Source: Muribaculaceae bacterium | GTDB lineage: Bacteria; Bacteroidota; Bacteroidia; Bacteroidales; Muribaculaceae | NCBI GenBank assembly: GCA_016281825.1 | Contig: JAEEJI010000036.1 | Location: 1 to 44,783 of the forward strand | DNA length: 44,783 bases | Reading direction: 5' to 3' | Notes under the pieces: generated by a model | What the model was told of the DNA's origin: nothing | The model's input: only the letters and a program-made list of their open reading frames with translations | Databases searched by the model: none | Part shown: positions 1 through 7,333 of the stretch, one piece after another | Layout: every line of letters begins with the position of its first letter | Position numbering within the stretch: the stretch's first letter is position 1 | Program-made: the position numbers and the translations under genes

Positions 1-712
1 AATTATCATAATAATAATAGCGAGCGCTGCCCATGGATTGAAACGACTTGCCCAGGTGAATCGACTCAAGTGACGTGCAATCTTTAAAGGCATCTTGCCG
101 CACTTCTGTCACGCCATCGGGAATCACCACAGAGCGCAGATCCCAACAATCTTTAAAAGCATCAAAATTTATAGTGCCATAAACGTTGGGCATTTCAACA
201 GATTTAAGTTTTTTACAATACAAAAATGCGTTCATTGGAATCTCTAAAGCCCCAAGAATGGTCGCATTCTCAATAGCAGAATACGCGCAGCATTGTTCCC
301 CTAATTCTGTAACAGATTCAGGAAAAATAATCTCTTCTAGATGATAGCAAGCCTCAAATGCACGACTGCCAATCTTTGTAACGGTATTGGGAATCAGAAC
401 ATGAGTTGTGTATGAATATGCAAACGCAGTATTAAGCACTTCAGTTACTTGATATGTTTTTCCGTCATGCTCAATTGACTCTGGAATAATCGCCTCTTCT
501 AGATCTGAATAGTTCTTCCCTGATTCTGGGTGATTAAATATATCCGTGCTAATCCAAATGGTTGATGTCACCCCAACACTGCCCATGCTCCCGTCGCTAG
601 GCTCAGAGAGAACATTATAGGCAATGCCGTTGACCATGAAGTCGTAGGCCGAGGCCGACTGGCCCATCAATACCAAGGCCAGTACGATAAAGAATTGATG
701 TAAATGTCTCAT
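1..712 (-). CDS. BspA-like leucine-rich repeat surface protein, 3' part missing
   Basis: The gene begins with ATG at 712 and stays open to the left edge, so only the N-terminal 237 residues are present. A signal peptide of about 22 residues ends near QSASA. After a short spacer the protein shows treponemal/BspA-type LRR_5 units, recognisable as repeated patterns such as IPNTVTKIGSRAFEACYHLEE and IPDGVTEVRQDAFKDCTSLES. These proteins are exported and often bind host or neighbouring bacterial surfaces; the ligand cannot be read from sequence. The preceding gene ends 62 bp upstream on the same strand, so the two may be co-transcribed. I see no clear TAnnTTTG box in the gap. The family call is firm; the role is inferred. 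Confidence 0.85.
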   Translation of the reverse strand, partial: MRHLHQFFIVLALVLMGQSASAYDFMVNGIAYNVLSEPSDGSMGSVGVTSTIWISTDIFNHPESGKNYSDLEEAIIPESIEHDGKTYQVTEVLNTAFAYSYTTHVLIPNTVTKIGSRAFEACYHLEEIIFPESVTELGEQCCAYSAIENATILGALEIPMNAFLYCKKLKSVEMPNVYGTINFDAFKDCWDLRSVVIPDGVTEVRQDAFKDCTSLESIHLGKSFQSMGSARYYYYDN

Positions 713-774
713 AATTGTAATTGTTAAAAGAATTATTCAAATAATCGTTAAAAATGTTGTTGAAACCATTGCCA

Positions 775-3330
775 TCAGCTCCAGCCATCGTTCTCGTCAT
801 AGAAGTGGTAGGTGCCGTTCTCAAGGTGCAGCATGCCCTGCCATGGTGTAGTGGGGCGCTCGCCCGAAGTGCCCGTGTTGAACTGTTTCACGCCACGGCA
901 CAGGAAGTCGCAGTAGAACAGGTGGGCATAGTCAGGATACTGACCTGAATACACCACACTCTTGGTGCCGCTACCAGGGTAGTGCACCACATTGTTTGTG
1001 AATATTAGCTCGGACTGACCGCCATCAGTCCAATAGTTATAATCCGGTTGCTGAATGACGCGATTGAAGAGCAATGTTCCACTTGATGAGCTGTCTGTGA
1101 TATCGTTGTTTGCGAATTCAACGTATGCCGTACCATCCCATTTGCACCAGACAAGAGGGGCACACTTGATGGTGTTTCTTCGCATGATGATTGAACCGCC
1201 TGTGGCTTGGATCCAGAGAAAGCACGCTCCGACATCGAACATCGAATCTTCAATCAAATAATTGGCATCGCTGATTGTATAAGCAATAACCCCGTAACCT
1301 GAGATCTGTCTGACCTCGCTATTCCTGACAGTCACTTCGTGCGTATAACGTATGAAAGTGGTAGCGGTCAAATCAAAAAGGCATTTGTTGAGCACAACGT
1401 AATCCATCTTTTCAAACATTATCGTCGCTTGACCCAACCCATGAACATGGACATAATTCATATTCAGTTGCATAGGACCGGCATCATTCAACGACACACC
1501 ACGGAACGCCAGCGCCTCGATTCGGGCATTGCACTCGATGTCGACATGATTCATCTCGACGATGGGGCTGTGTGGAGTAGCGCCACCCATGCCTATCAAG
1601 TACAAGATGTCATAGTCCAACGTGTTTTCGGGGACACGGTTGATCGTGACCTTGAGCTTCACGTTGTCGAGCGTCGTCCGCCAACTGCGGAAATACATGC
1701 CGCCAAACTTGTAGGCGCTGCTGACCGTGAACTCGCAGTTGCGCATGACGAAGGTGTCATTGGCCAAACCTTTGTTCACAGTCAGCAGATAACGCAAGGT
1801 GTTCTTGATATAGTAGTCGTCGGTCATCTCAAACAAGCAGTTCTCTACCACATTGTCGTGAGTGAGAGGGGTGTATGGGACGTAGCTCTCCTGTTTAGGG
1901 CCGCTGGAGCACTTGCGGAACTCACAATTGCGCACCAACGTATTGCTGGCACATGTCGAGATGTCCAGACCCTGTAGACAGTAGGTTGAATGGATGTTCT
2001 CGATGGTCACATGCTCCGCATGCGACCCGACCGGTTGAAAATAAATGTGGCTGAACGTGCAGTCGCGAACTTCGCCGTATGACAGTATCTTCACTTCGTT
2101 TAAAGGCAAGCTCTTATAGCGCGAATTGAAGGCCACACCGCCTTGGCGCATCTCGAAGTGGCAGTCATGAACTGACACATGGCAGTCGGCGAAGTCGGCG
2201 CTTTCGCGCAAAACCTTAACGCCATCGCCCGACAAGCCGCAGGAAACGAGAGCTCCCATTTCCTCAATGTCGGTCTCCCTATTCTCGTCGACATCGCCAA
2301 CATAAGCACAATTGTAGGTGTAGTTTAAGTTTTCATAATAAGCCTCGTCATCATGCTGTTGGAGCAGATTCTCAAGGAATTCTGCCTTGTCGTTCAGTAC
2401 GGTGGGAAAATCGTGCACCTCATGCACGCCGACAAAGCACATATCATGGATGTCAACATATTGGCAGTCAATAATGGCAAACCCACGAAGCATCGTACCG
2501 CCATAAAAATCCAGATAGCGGCTGTTCCTTATCTCAATATCACGGACATTGGCACCCATAAACTTGCCGTTGAAATTGATGCTGATGCCATTGCTGTTTT
2601 TCAGAAAAGCTGCCATAAGAGTCCATGCGTCATCATTAACTTTTCCGCTGAATTGGGAATAGCAAGTTTCTTGCTCAGTGTAGCCACGATGAACTTTTAA
2701 ATTACTGACAGTAAGTCCCTTAAAACTCCACACACCGTCCATCTCAACCGTGTGCATATCCGATATTGCTCCGAAATTGGTGGCATAGAGTTGGGAGTCG
2801 ACAAAGGTGTCACCTTGAGCCTGTGAATTGAAGGTACACCCCTTAAATATTTGTTGAGTTCCATGGGGAACAATTTTTGTGCCACGACCATTCAGAGTGC
2901 AACCAACAAGACATCCGTTCCCGTAGAACTCTATTGTGCACCCCGAGCCAATATCAATGGTTTCGTTTATAATAGGCTCTGTCACATAATAGGTTGTATT
3001 GTCCTGTGAAAACACATGGTCACAGGCAGGAATGCCTGAGGTAACATCTGGTGTCAAGTGGGCGTTCACCATTTCAGTCCCATTCCAAATATAAGCTCGA
3101 CCGGTGCGAAGGTTGAAGTAGAGGTCGTTGTTACTCACCGGACGTGAACTGATGGTCCAAGTGTCACCGCTTTGTGATACATAGGTGTCAATCGTATGGC
3201 CAGATGGATTGTACACCTCACAGCCCACGCAGGGTGTAAACTTTACCCCTGGAAAGTCATACTGCATGCGGGAGTCCAATTCTACTCCCATAGAATCCAG
3301 TGTGATGTAACATCTGTCAATGTAGTTCAT
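775..3330 (-). CDS. Right-handed beta-helix (pectin-lyase-fold) protein with phage-tail-like ends
   Basis: This 851-residue protein is largely made of short repeated strands with Asn, Cys and hydrophobic ladders (units such as VRNCEF, VENCLF, MRNCEF, VRNSEV), which is typical of a parallel beta-helix. There is no signal peptide: it starts MNYIDRCYITLDSMG. Near residues 50-90 it has GDTWTISSRP followed by LYFNLRTGRAYIWNG. The last 35 residues contain GTSGERPTTPWQGM followed by YHFYDENDGW. Both patterns resemble the GT-x-x-x-RPT / W-NG segments common in phage tail and tailspike proteins. No catalytic residues of a known polysaccharide lyase could be assigned. A good promoter lies at 3365-3396. 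It may be a domesticated tailspike or a cytoplasmic or non-classically exported protein. The fold call is confident; the function is unknown. Confidence 0.75.
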   Translation of the reverse strand: MNYIDRCYITLDSMGVELDSRMQYDFPGVKFTPCVGCEVYNPSGHTIDTYVSQSGDTWTISSRPVSNNDLYFNLRTGRAYIWNGTEMVNAHLTPDVTSGIPACDHVFSQDNTTYYVTEPIINETIDIGSGCTIEFYGNGCLVGCTLNGRGTKIVPHGTQQIFKGCTFNSQAQGDTFVDSQLYATNFGAISDMHTVEMDGVWSFKGLTVSNLKVHRGYTEQETCYSQFSGKVNDDAWTLMAAFLKNSNGISINFNGKFMGANVRDIEIRNSRYLDFYGGTMLRGFAIIDCQYVDIHDMCFVGVHEVHDFPTVLNDKAEFLENLLQQHDDEAYYENLNYTYNCAYVGDVDENRETDIEEMGALVSCGLSGDGVKVLRESADFADCHVSVHDCHFEMRQGGVAFNSRYKSLPLNEVKILSYGEVRDCTFSHIYFQPVGSHAEHVTIENIHSTYCLQGLDISTCASNTLVRNCEFRKCSSGPKQESYVPYTPLTHDNVVENCLFEMTDDYYIKNTLRYLLTVNKGLANDTFVMRNCEFTVSSAYKFGGMYFRSWRTTLDNVKLKVTINRVPENTLDYDILYLIGMGGATPHSPIVEMNHVDIECNARIEALAFRGVSLNDAGPMQLNMNYVHVHGLGQATIMFEKMDYVVLNKCLFDLTATTFIRYTHEVTVRNSEVRQISGYGVIAYTISDANYLIEDSMFDVGACFLWIQATGGSIIMRRNTIKCAPLVWCKWDGTAYVEFANNDITDSSSSGTLLFNRVIQQPDYNYWTDGGQSELIFTNNVVHYPGSGTKSVVYSGQYPDYAHLFYCDFLCRGVKQFNTGTSGERPTTPWQGMLHLENGTYHFYDENDGWS

Positions 3331-3364
3331 AATCTAAAAATGTGGCGCCGCCTAGTATCGGCTG

Positions 3365-3396
3365 CAAATTTAAAAACAATCAGGAATATATGCAAA
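3365..3396 (-). promoter_or_regulatory. Bacteroidetes-type promoter for the beta-helix gene
   Basis: Read on the minus strand, TTTG (3396-3393) is followed after 20 bp by TAAATTTG (3372-3365). This matches the sigma-ABfr consensus of TTTG, 19-21 bp, TAnnTTTG. The gene starts about 35 bp downstream, at 3330. Confidence 0.75.
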
Positions 3397-3553
3397 TTTT
3401 TTGCTCGAAAAAAGTAAAAAAATAACAATCTTTTTGTATGCTGGGCATTTCCCCCAGCATTGTCCTGGCGATAATCATCGCCGCCAAGGTGAGTTTTTAA
3501 AGTACCCTCATAATGTTTTCAGTTTTGTGATGGTTAAAAATGAATTCAAAAAA

Positions 3554-3625
3554 TGCCGCGGGGGGCGGTGTGGACGGGTCTGGTATCATGAAGTTGTCGG
3601 GGTGCGTCCACGTGCCCCCGCGGCA
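3554..3625 (-). terminator. Long GC-rich hairpin terminator
   Basis: Arms 3554-3576 and 3605-3625 are near-perfect inverted repeats (TGCCGCGGGGG against CCCCCGCGGCA, continued by TGGACG against CGTCCA) with a 28-nt loop. On the minus strand the stem is followed at once by TTTTTT, the layout of an intrinsic terminator for the gene ending at 3638. The rest of 3331-3637 is AT-rich with only the promoter described separately. Confidence 0.7.
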
Positions 3626-3637
3626 AGAGGGGGCATT

Positions 3638-4033
3638 CTACTCCATGCTGCCGGCAGCGGTGGCTTCGAACGAGCCCCAGTAGAGGTCGCCGCCGTCGGT
3701 CTCGAGGTACAGGTTGACATTGACCACGTCGGGCGAGATGTAGACACTGGTGAACGGTGTGGTCACGTAGTAGTCCAATGTGTTGTACATCGACTCAACC
3801 GAAAGCGTGTACGGCTCAAAGCCGGTCGCTGGAAACTCGATGGTCACCATGCGGGTTGTCTCATAATAAAATGACGTGGGCAGGACATCAATCATGTGCG
3901 GACTTTGGTGATCTGTGGTGTGGTGAATGATTATTTCCTTGGTCTTTCCGTTGGGCTGATCACCCAGCGAAGCAAAAGCAATAGCAGTCCACAAGGCCAA
4001 AGCGAAAAAGATAAACAGTCTTCTCATAAACAT
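3638..4033 (-). CDS. Small secreted protein, DUF3244-like
   Basis: The 131-residue protein has an N-terminal signal peptide (MFMRRLFIFFALALWTAIAF, cleavage near ASLG). A beta-rich domain of about 105 residues follows, with alternating hydrophobic strands and a C-terminal YWGSFEA segment. Size, signal and strand pattern fit the DUF3244 family of Bacteroidetes exported proteins, but I rate that assignment as tentative. The second ATG, at 4027 (MRRLF), is an equally plausible start. A promoter at 4081-4113 and a GC-rich terminator at 3554-3625 make it a single-gene unit. The repeated TTCCCA motifs upstream suggest dedicated regulation. Confidence 0.6.
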   Translation of the reverse strand: MFMRRLFIFFALALWTAIAFASLGDQPNGKTKEIIIHHTTDHQSPHMIDVLPTSFYYETTRMVTIEFPATGFEPYTLSVESMYNTLDYYVTTPFTSVYISPDVVNVNLYLETDGGDLYWGSFEATAAGSME

Positions 4034-4080
4034 TCGTTAATTTGGTTAAAGATAAGAATTTACACTAATAATCTCTAATA

Positions 4081-4113
4081 CAAAAGTACTACATATTCCT
4101 ATTCCCAGCCAAA
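4081..4113 (-). promoter_or_regulatory. Promoter of the DUF3244-like gene
   Basis: On the minus strand TTTG (4113-4110) is separated by 21 bp from TACTTTTG (4088-4081), a fit to the Bacteroidetes consensus. The leader is about 45 nt. The upstream part of this promoter overlaps the first TTCCCA repeat. Confidence 0.65.
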
Positions 4114-4239
4114 TATAATCATTCCCAAATGATTTCGCATCACACTGATTTTCTGCGTATTGTAGATTTGTTTATTCCCAAACAAAAACATCACCTTCCC
4201 AAATATTGGGAAAGTGGCAAAAATAGGCCAAATTTGGCC
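4102..4239. promoter_or_regulatory. Operator-like array of TTCCCA repeats and palindromes
   Basis: TTCCCA occurs at 4102, 4122, 4175 and 4196; the last is one arm of the perfect palindrome TTCCCAA-ATA-TTGGGAA (4196-4212). Spacings of 20, 53 and 21 bp are close to 2, 5 and 2 helical turns, so all copies would lie on one face of the DNA. GGCCAAATTTGGCC at 4226-4239 is a separate perfect 14-bp palindrome. The array is directly upstream of the promoter at 4081-4113. A regulatory role is inferred from spacing only. Confidence 0.45.
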
Positions 4240-4317
4240 CAAATATGGCAATTTTGGCCCAAACTCGTTTTGGATATTGATACAGCCGCAGCTTTCCGAG
4301 TGGTGACGAAGTATCTA

Positions 4318-4381
4318 TTCAGCGATTCTCCTCAACTTCCCCTTTCCGAAAGGGGAGGGGAAGTTGAGGAGAATCGCTGAA
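4318..4381. repeat. 25-bp perfect inverted repeat with 14-nt loop
   Basis: Arms 4318-4342 and 4357-4381 are exact reverse complements (TTCAGCGATTCTCCTCAACT at the outer end). The centre contains a second palindrome, CCCCTTTCCGAAAGGGG (4339-4355), so two folds compete. It lies 56 bp beyond the stop of the minus-strand gene that ends at 4437 and could terminate it, though no T-run follows. It resembles the other C-run/G-run hairpins of the window. Confidence 0.7.
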
Positions 4382-4436
4382 CAGTTACGAGACGAAAGAG
4401 TGATTGTAAAAATTGTTATGGATGACGAATTGGGGT

Positions 4437-6107
4437 TTATTCATCATGTCCGACCCTGAACATGTCTATGGCAGTGTCCAGATTGGATGTCTGTTGTGCG
4501 CTGATTACTCGGGCGATGTTTGTGCGGTAATTCTGGACGGTCTTCAACGAGACGTCTAGCATAACGGCACATAATTCGATGGGCACGTTTAGGCAATAAA
4601 GGTGCAGCAATTTTTGTTCTTTGTCGCTCAATCCCTTGCTGTTCTCGATCATCTCTTGGAATCCATCTTTGGCACACTGCTCAAGGTTCTTCCAAAAAAC
4701 CGCACTCATCGCAATTTCCCTCTTCTTGCTTTTCGACCTGTCTCGTTGGATGGCCTGCAGTCCCTGGATAATATCGTCAAGACAATTCAACTTGCTGCCG
4801 CTAGCCTGGAGTCTAGATTCCAATTGCTCTTTACTTGTCGTTTCGTACTCTATCTGATTTCTTAGCAGTTTGATTTCTTGCTCTCGTTTTGCGATAAGCT
4901 GCCGCATGTCAGACAAATGCCCGATGGTTTGTCTGAGTCGCGATTCTGTGAGATTGCGCTCCTTTCTTTGATTTATCTGTTTGTATGCCAGCAAAAGAGT
5001 CGAAGTCAGGAATAAGGCCAACAATGCGGCAATAAGCCAAAGTCTAGTATGTGATGTCTTAATCTTCTCTGCGAGTACTTGATTTTCATACTTCTGCTCT
5101 ATTTCCTTGATTTCGGCTTGTTGGGTCTCAAGAAAGATGGTGTCGGCAATCCGGCCCGCCAGATCATTGTGGTAGACATAGGCATCCATGTCGTTCTGCG
5201 CTCGTGCAAACTCGGCATGGGCACGATGGAATGTCATGCTGTCCGCTCGGCTTCGTGGTCGTGGCATCAGACTCAGATACTTGAGCGCAGAGTCGGGCTG
5301 GCTCAGGCCGCTGAAACTGATGGACGCGCAAGCATAAGGGGTCAGGGTGGTGTCGTTGAGGCTAATTGACTGGAGCGTCAAATTGTTGGCAAGAGCATAA
5401 TTCTGGTTTTCTATCTCTTGCCAAATCTGATGGTGCAGACTCTCTATAACATAAAGCGTGTCACCAGCTTCTTCGGACATTCTGACAGCCTTTTGAAAAT
5501 ATGCTTGAGCATTGTCTTTGTCAGTTAACATCAGGATACTACCAACCCTAAGAAGACAAGACAGTTCGAATGTTGTGTCTTGAGTATGAGCGAAGTGTTC
5601 TAGGGCTGTGGTTAAGTAGCATTTCGTTGTATTGTCAAATCTGTGTTCGTTCATGCAAATCTCTCCAATCCTGTAACATATATACCCCAGGTTGGCATGG
5701 TCGTCGGGACGGGCGGCGGTCTCGGCAGCCTTGAACCAGTACATGGCGCTGTCGGGCTGGCCTAACTCGGTCATCACGCAGCCCTTGTAGATGAGCGAGC
5801 GGATGCGGCGGTCGTAATCGCCGCGGTTCTTGGTCACATAATGATCCACGGCGATGTTGATGGCCGAGTCGCTGGTGGCGGGGATATAGGCCTTGTACTT
5901 GGCTTGGGTGGTGAGCAGGGCGTGGTAGGCGCGGTTCACGGGGTCGCGCAGCGAGTCGGCGGGATAGTCCTGCAGCAGGGCGGCGGCACTGTCGGGCGCC
6001 ACGGCGATGAGCGAGTCCAGCTCCACCAGACGCGGCGACACGGCACGCTCCTGCCAGCATCCCGCCAGCAAGAGCAGCAGGGTCATCAAGAAGGTTATCT
6101 TTTTCAT
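4437..6107 (-). CDS. Membrane-spanning TPR lipoprotein with C-terminal HTH (regulator)
   Basis: This 556-residue protein starts with a lipoprotein signal (LLLLLAGC, lipidated Cys17). Helical TPR-like pairs follow at about residues 30-330 (for example NLGYICYRIGEICMNEHRFD). There is one membrane segment at about 356-376, then a charged coiled coil (about 377-435) and a LuxR/GerE-like helix-turn-helix at about 492-535 (LSDKEQKLLHLYCL, then VSLKTVQNYRTNIARVI). This architecture is common in Bacteroidales as an envelope sensor that would place TPRs in the periplasm and DNA binding in the cytoplasm. The target genes are not evident; no adjacent gene is clearly co-regulated. The leader just upstream is G-rich (repeat region 6119-6355). 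Confidence 0.8.
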   Translation of the reverse strand: MKKITFLMTLLLLLAGCWQERAVSPRLVELDSLIAVAPDSAAALLQDYPADSLRDPVNRAYHALLTTQAKYKAYIPATSDSAINIAVDHYVTKNRGDYDRRIRSLIYKGCVMTELGQPDSAMYWFKAAETAARPDDHANLGYICYRIGEICMNEHRFDNTTKCYLTTALEHFAHTQDTTFELSCLLRVGSILMLTDKDNAQAYFQKAVRMSEEAGDTLYVIESLHHQIWQEIENQNYALANNLTLQSISLNDTTLTPYACASISFSGLSQPDSALKYLSLMPRPRSRADSMTFHRAHAEFARAQNDMDAYVYHNDLAGRIADTIFLETQQAEIKEIEQKYENQVLAEKIKTSHTRLWLIAALLALFLTSTLLLAYKQINQRKERNLTESRLRQTIGHLSDMRQLIAKREQEIKLLRNQIEYETTSKEQLESRLQASGSKLNCLDDIIQGLQAIQRDRSKSKKREIAMSAVFWKNLEQCAKDGFQEMIENSKGLSDKEQKLLHLYCLNVPIELCAVMLDVSLKTVQNYRTNIARVISAQQTSNLDTAIDMFRVGHDE

Positions 6108-6118
6108 ATTTACGGCCT

Positions 6119-6355
6119 CACCCCCTACCCCTCTCCCTCCCTCCGTCGCAATGTTGGGTCGAGTGGCAATGCCTACGTCACCGCACGCTGAGCTGCGCTC
6201 AACACGTGCTTTGCCAAAGGTCTGCGGGGTAGCTTGCCCCGGCTTCGCCGACGTGCAAGCGCAGACTTTGGCGAGCTGAAGGTTGCCATCTCCCCGAGTG
6301 CTTCGCAGTTCGCGACACCTCCTCTCGGGCAGAGGAGGAGTAGAGGGGAGTTGTT
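6119..6355. repeat. Composite fold-back region containing a 74-bp palindromic element
   Basis: This gene-free stretch is bounded by C-rich sequence on the left (6119-6150) and G-rich sequence on the right (6318-6355, with the hairpin CCTCCTCT-CGGGC-AGAGGAGG). The outer parts are imperfect inverted repeats of each other, including GTCGC against GCGAC. In the middle (6211-6284) sits copy 1 of a 74-bp nested palindrome whose second copy is at 29811-29884. No ORF of interest is present. Confidence 0.6.
6211..6284 (+). repeat. 74-bp nested palindrome, copy 1
   Basis: It is identical to 29811-29884 except for 5 substitutions, in the same orientation and with sharp homology boundaries on both sides. 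The outer arms GCCAAAGGTCTGC and GCAGACTTTGGC pair with one bulge. Inside are GCTTGC/GCAAGC and the small hairpin CGGC-TTC-GCCG. It could act as a structured RNA, a REP-like element or a non-autonomous mobile element. Confidence 0.75.
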
Positions 6356-6360
6356 TTTTA

Positions 6361-6451
6361 GTTGTCAGTTATCTGTTATCAGTTGTCTGTTGTCTGTTAT
6401 CAGTTGTCAGTTATCAGTTGTCAGTTGTTTGTTGTCAGTTATCAGTTGTTC
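6361..6451. repeat. Tandem repeat, 13 units of 7 bp
   Basis: Thirteen consecutive heptamers follow the pattern GTT-(G/A)-T-(C/T)-(A/T), for example GTTGTCA and GTTATCA, without a phase break. The remaining 6452-6564 is AT-rich and shows no gene. Confidence 0.9.
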
Positions 6452-6564
6452 AAACGATGCTGCAAAAATACACAAAAAAATAAAAGTGACAAAATAATCA
6501 ATAATTATTTCAATCTTCGATGCGGACGTAGACGTGATTGCGGACGTGCCTGAGGGGGGTGTCC

Positions 6565-7158
6565 CTATCTACGGGGGAGGAAGCGGCGGATGTGGGTGGT
6601 CTTGAATATCCAGCAGGTGTTTTGTTCGAGATGGCGGTTGAGGGGTGCCATGCCGGCTGTGTCGACATGGTCTCGTCCCATGGTGACGATGCCATAGACC
6701 TTGCCGTCGCGCGTGATGGGGCAGCCACTGGAGCCGTGTGTGATGCGGTCGACGGTGGAGATGCGCTGATAGCCATCCTCGTCATGCTCCTTGAGCACGA
6801 GGCACTGTGTGAAGACCTGCTGCAGTCCCTGTGGCAGCCATTGCCAACAAATCACCTCCAATTCATCAAGCGGTTCGGCATCTTCCTCAGCCAGCGAAAG
6901 CGGACTTTGGAGGCCGGGGATGGGATAGAGGGCCACATCGTATCCGCGCTTGTCGGCATCGGGGTACTGCCTAGGTATCCACAACTCATGCAGCAAGGGA
7001 TGCCAATCGCTTCCGTTGCGCACATAGTAGGTCTGTACCTTATTCAACACATGACCCGCCGTGATCAAGTATCCATCCACGCAAAAGGCCGTGCCAGCGA
7101 ACGAGCGTTCGTCGCCGCACTGGCGGAAGATGGGCAATACATACAATTCATAATTCAT
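6565..7158 (-). CDS. Trypsin-like serine protease, cytoplasmic or unsignalled
   Basis: The 197-residue protein shows a trypsin-2-type catalytic triad: His in LITAGHVL (about residue 38), Asp in GYDVALYP and Ser in HGSSGCPI. The usual nucleophile context GNSGGP is replaced by GSSGCP, so the oxyanion loop differs while the Ser is kept. No signal peptide is visible; the protein begins almost directly with the protease fold (YVLPIFRQCG). The start at 7158 is the only Met codon that gives the full domain, and it lies inside a 7-bp repeat where ATGs also occur at 7165 and 7151 in the other two frames. No partner genes are evident. The substrate is unknown. Confidence 0.7.
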   Translation of the reverse strand: MNYELYVLPIFRQCGDERSFAGTAFCVDGYLITAGHVLNKVQTYYVRNGSDWHPLLHELWIPRQYPDADKRGYDVALYPIPGLQSPLSLAEEDAEPLDELEVICWQWLPQGLQQVFTQCLVLKEHDEDGYQRISTVDRITHGSSGCPITRDGKVYGIVTMGRDHVDTAGMAPLNRHLEQNTCWIFKTTHIRRFLPRR

Positions 7159-7165
7159 AATGCAT

Positions 7166-7333
7166 AATTAAGAATTAAGAATTAAGAATTAACAATTAAG
7201 AATTATCTATTATCTATTATCTGTAATCTATTATCTGTAATCTATTATCTGTAATCTGTAATCTATTATCTATTATCTGTAATCTGTAATCTATTATCTG
7301 TAATCTGTAATCTGTAATCTATTATCTGTAATC
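7166..7333. repeat. Tandem repeat, 24 units of 7 bp
   Basis: Twenty-four uninterrupted heptamers fill the whole gap between two minus-strand genes. The units drift from AATTAAG through AATTATC to a mix of TATTATC and TGTAATC. The last unit overlaps the stop codon of the TonB receptor (7332-7334) and the first abuts the start region of the protease gene. Confidence 0.95.

Noticed and set aside
1339-1977. Plus-strand open frame of 212 codons inside the beta-helix gene
   Set aside because: Antisense shadow of a long minus-strand gene with a clear repeat fold; no promoter or family features.
775-3330. Prophage remnant
   Set aside because: Only this one protein has phage-like segments; no integrase, capsid, terminase or att-like repeats are seen nearby.
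7166-7333. Repeats that could be taken for a CRISPR array
   Set aside because: Units are 7 bp and contiguous, with no unique spacers of 25-40 bp and no cas genes nearby.
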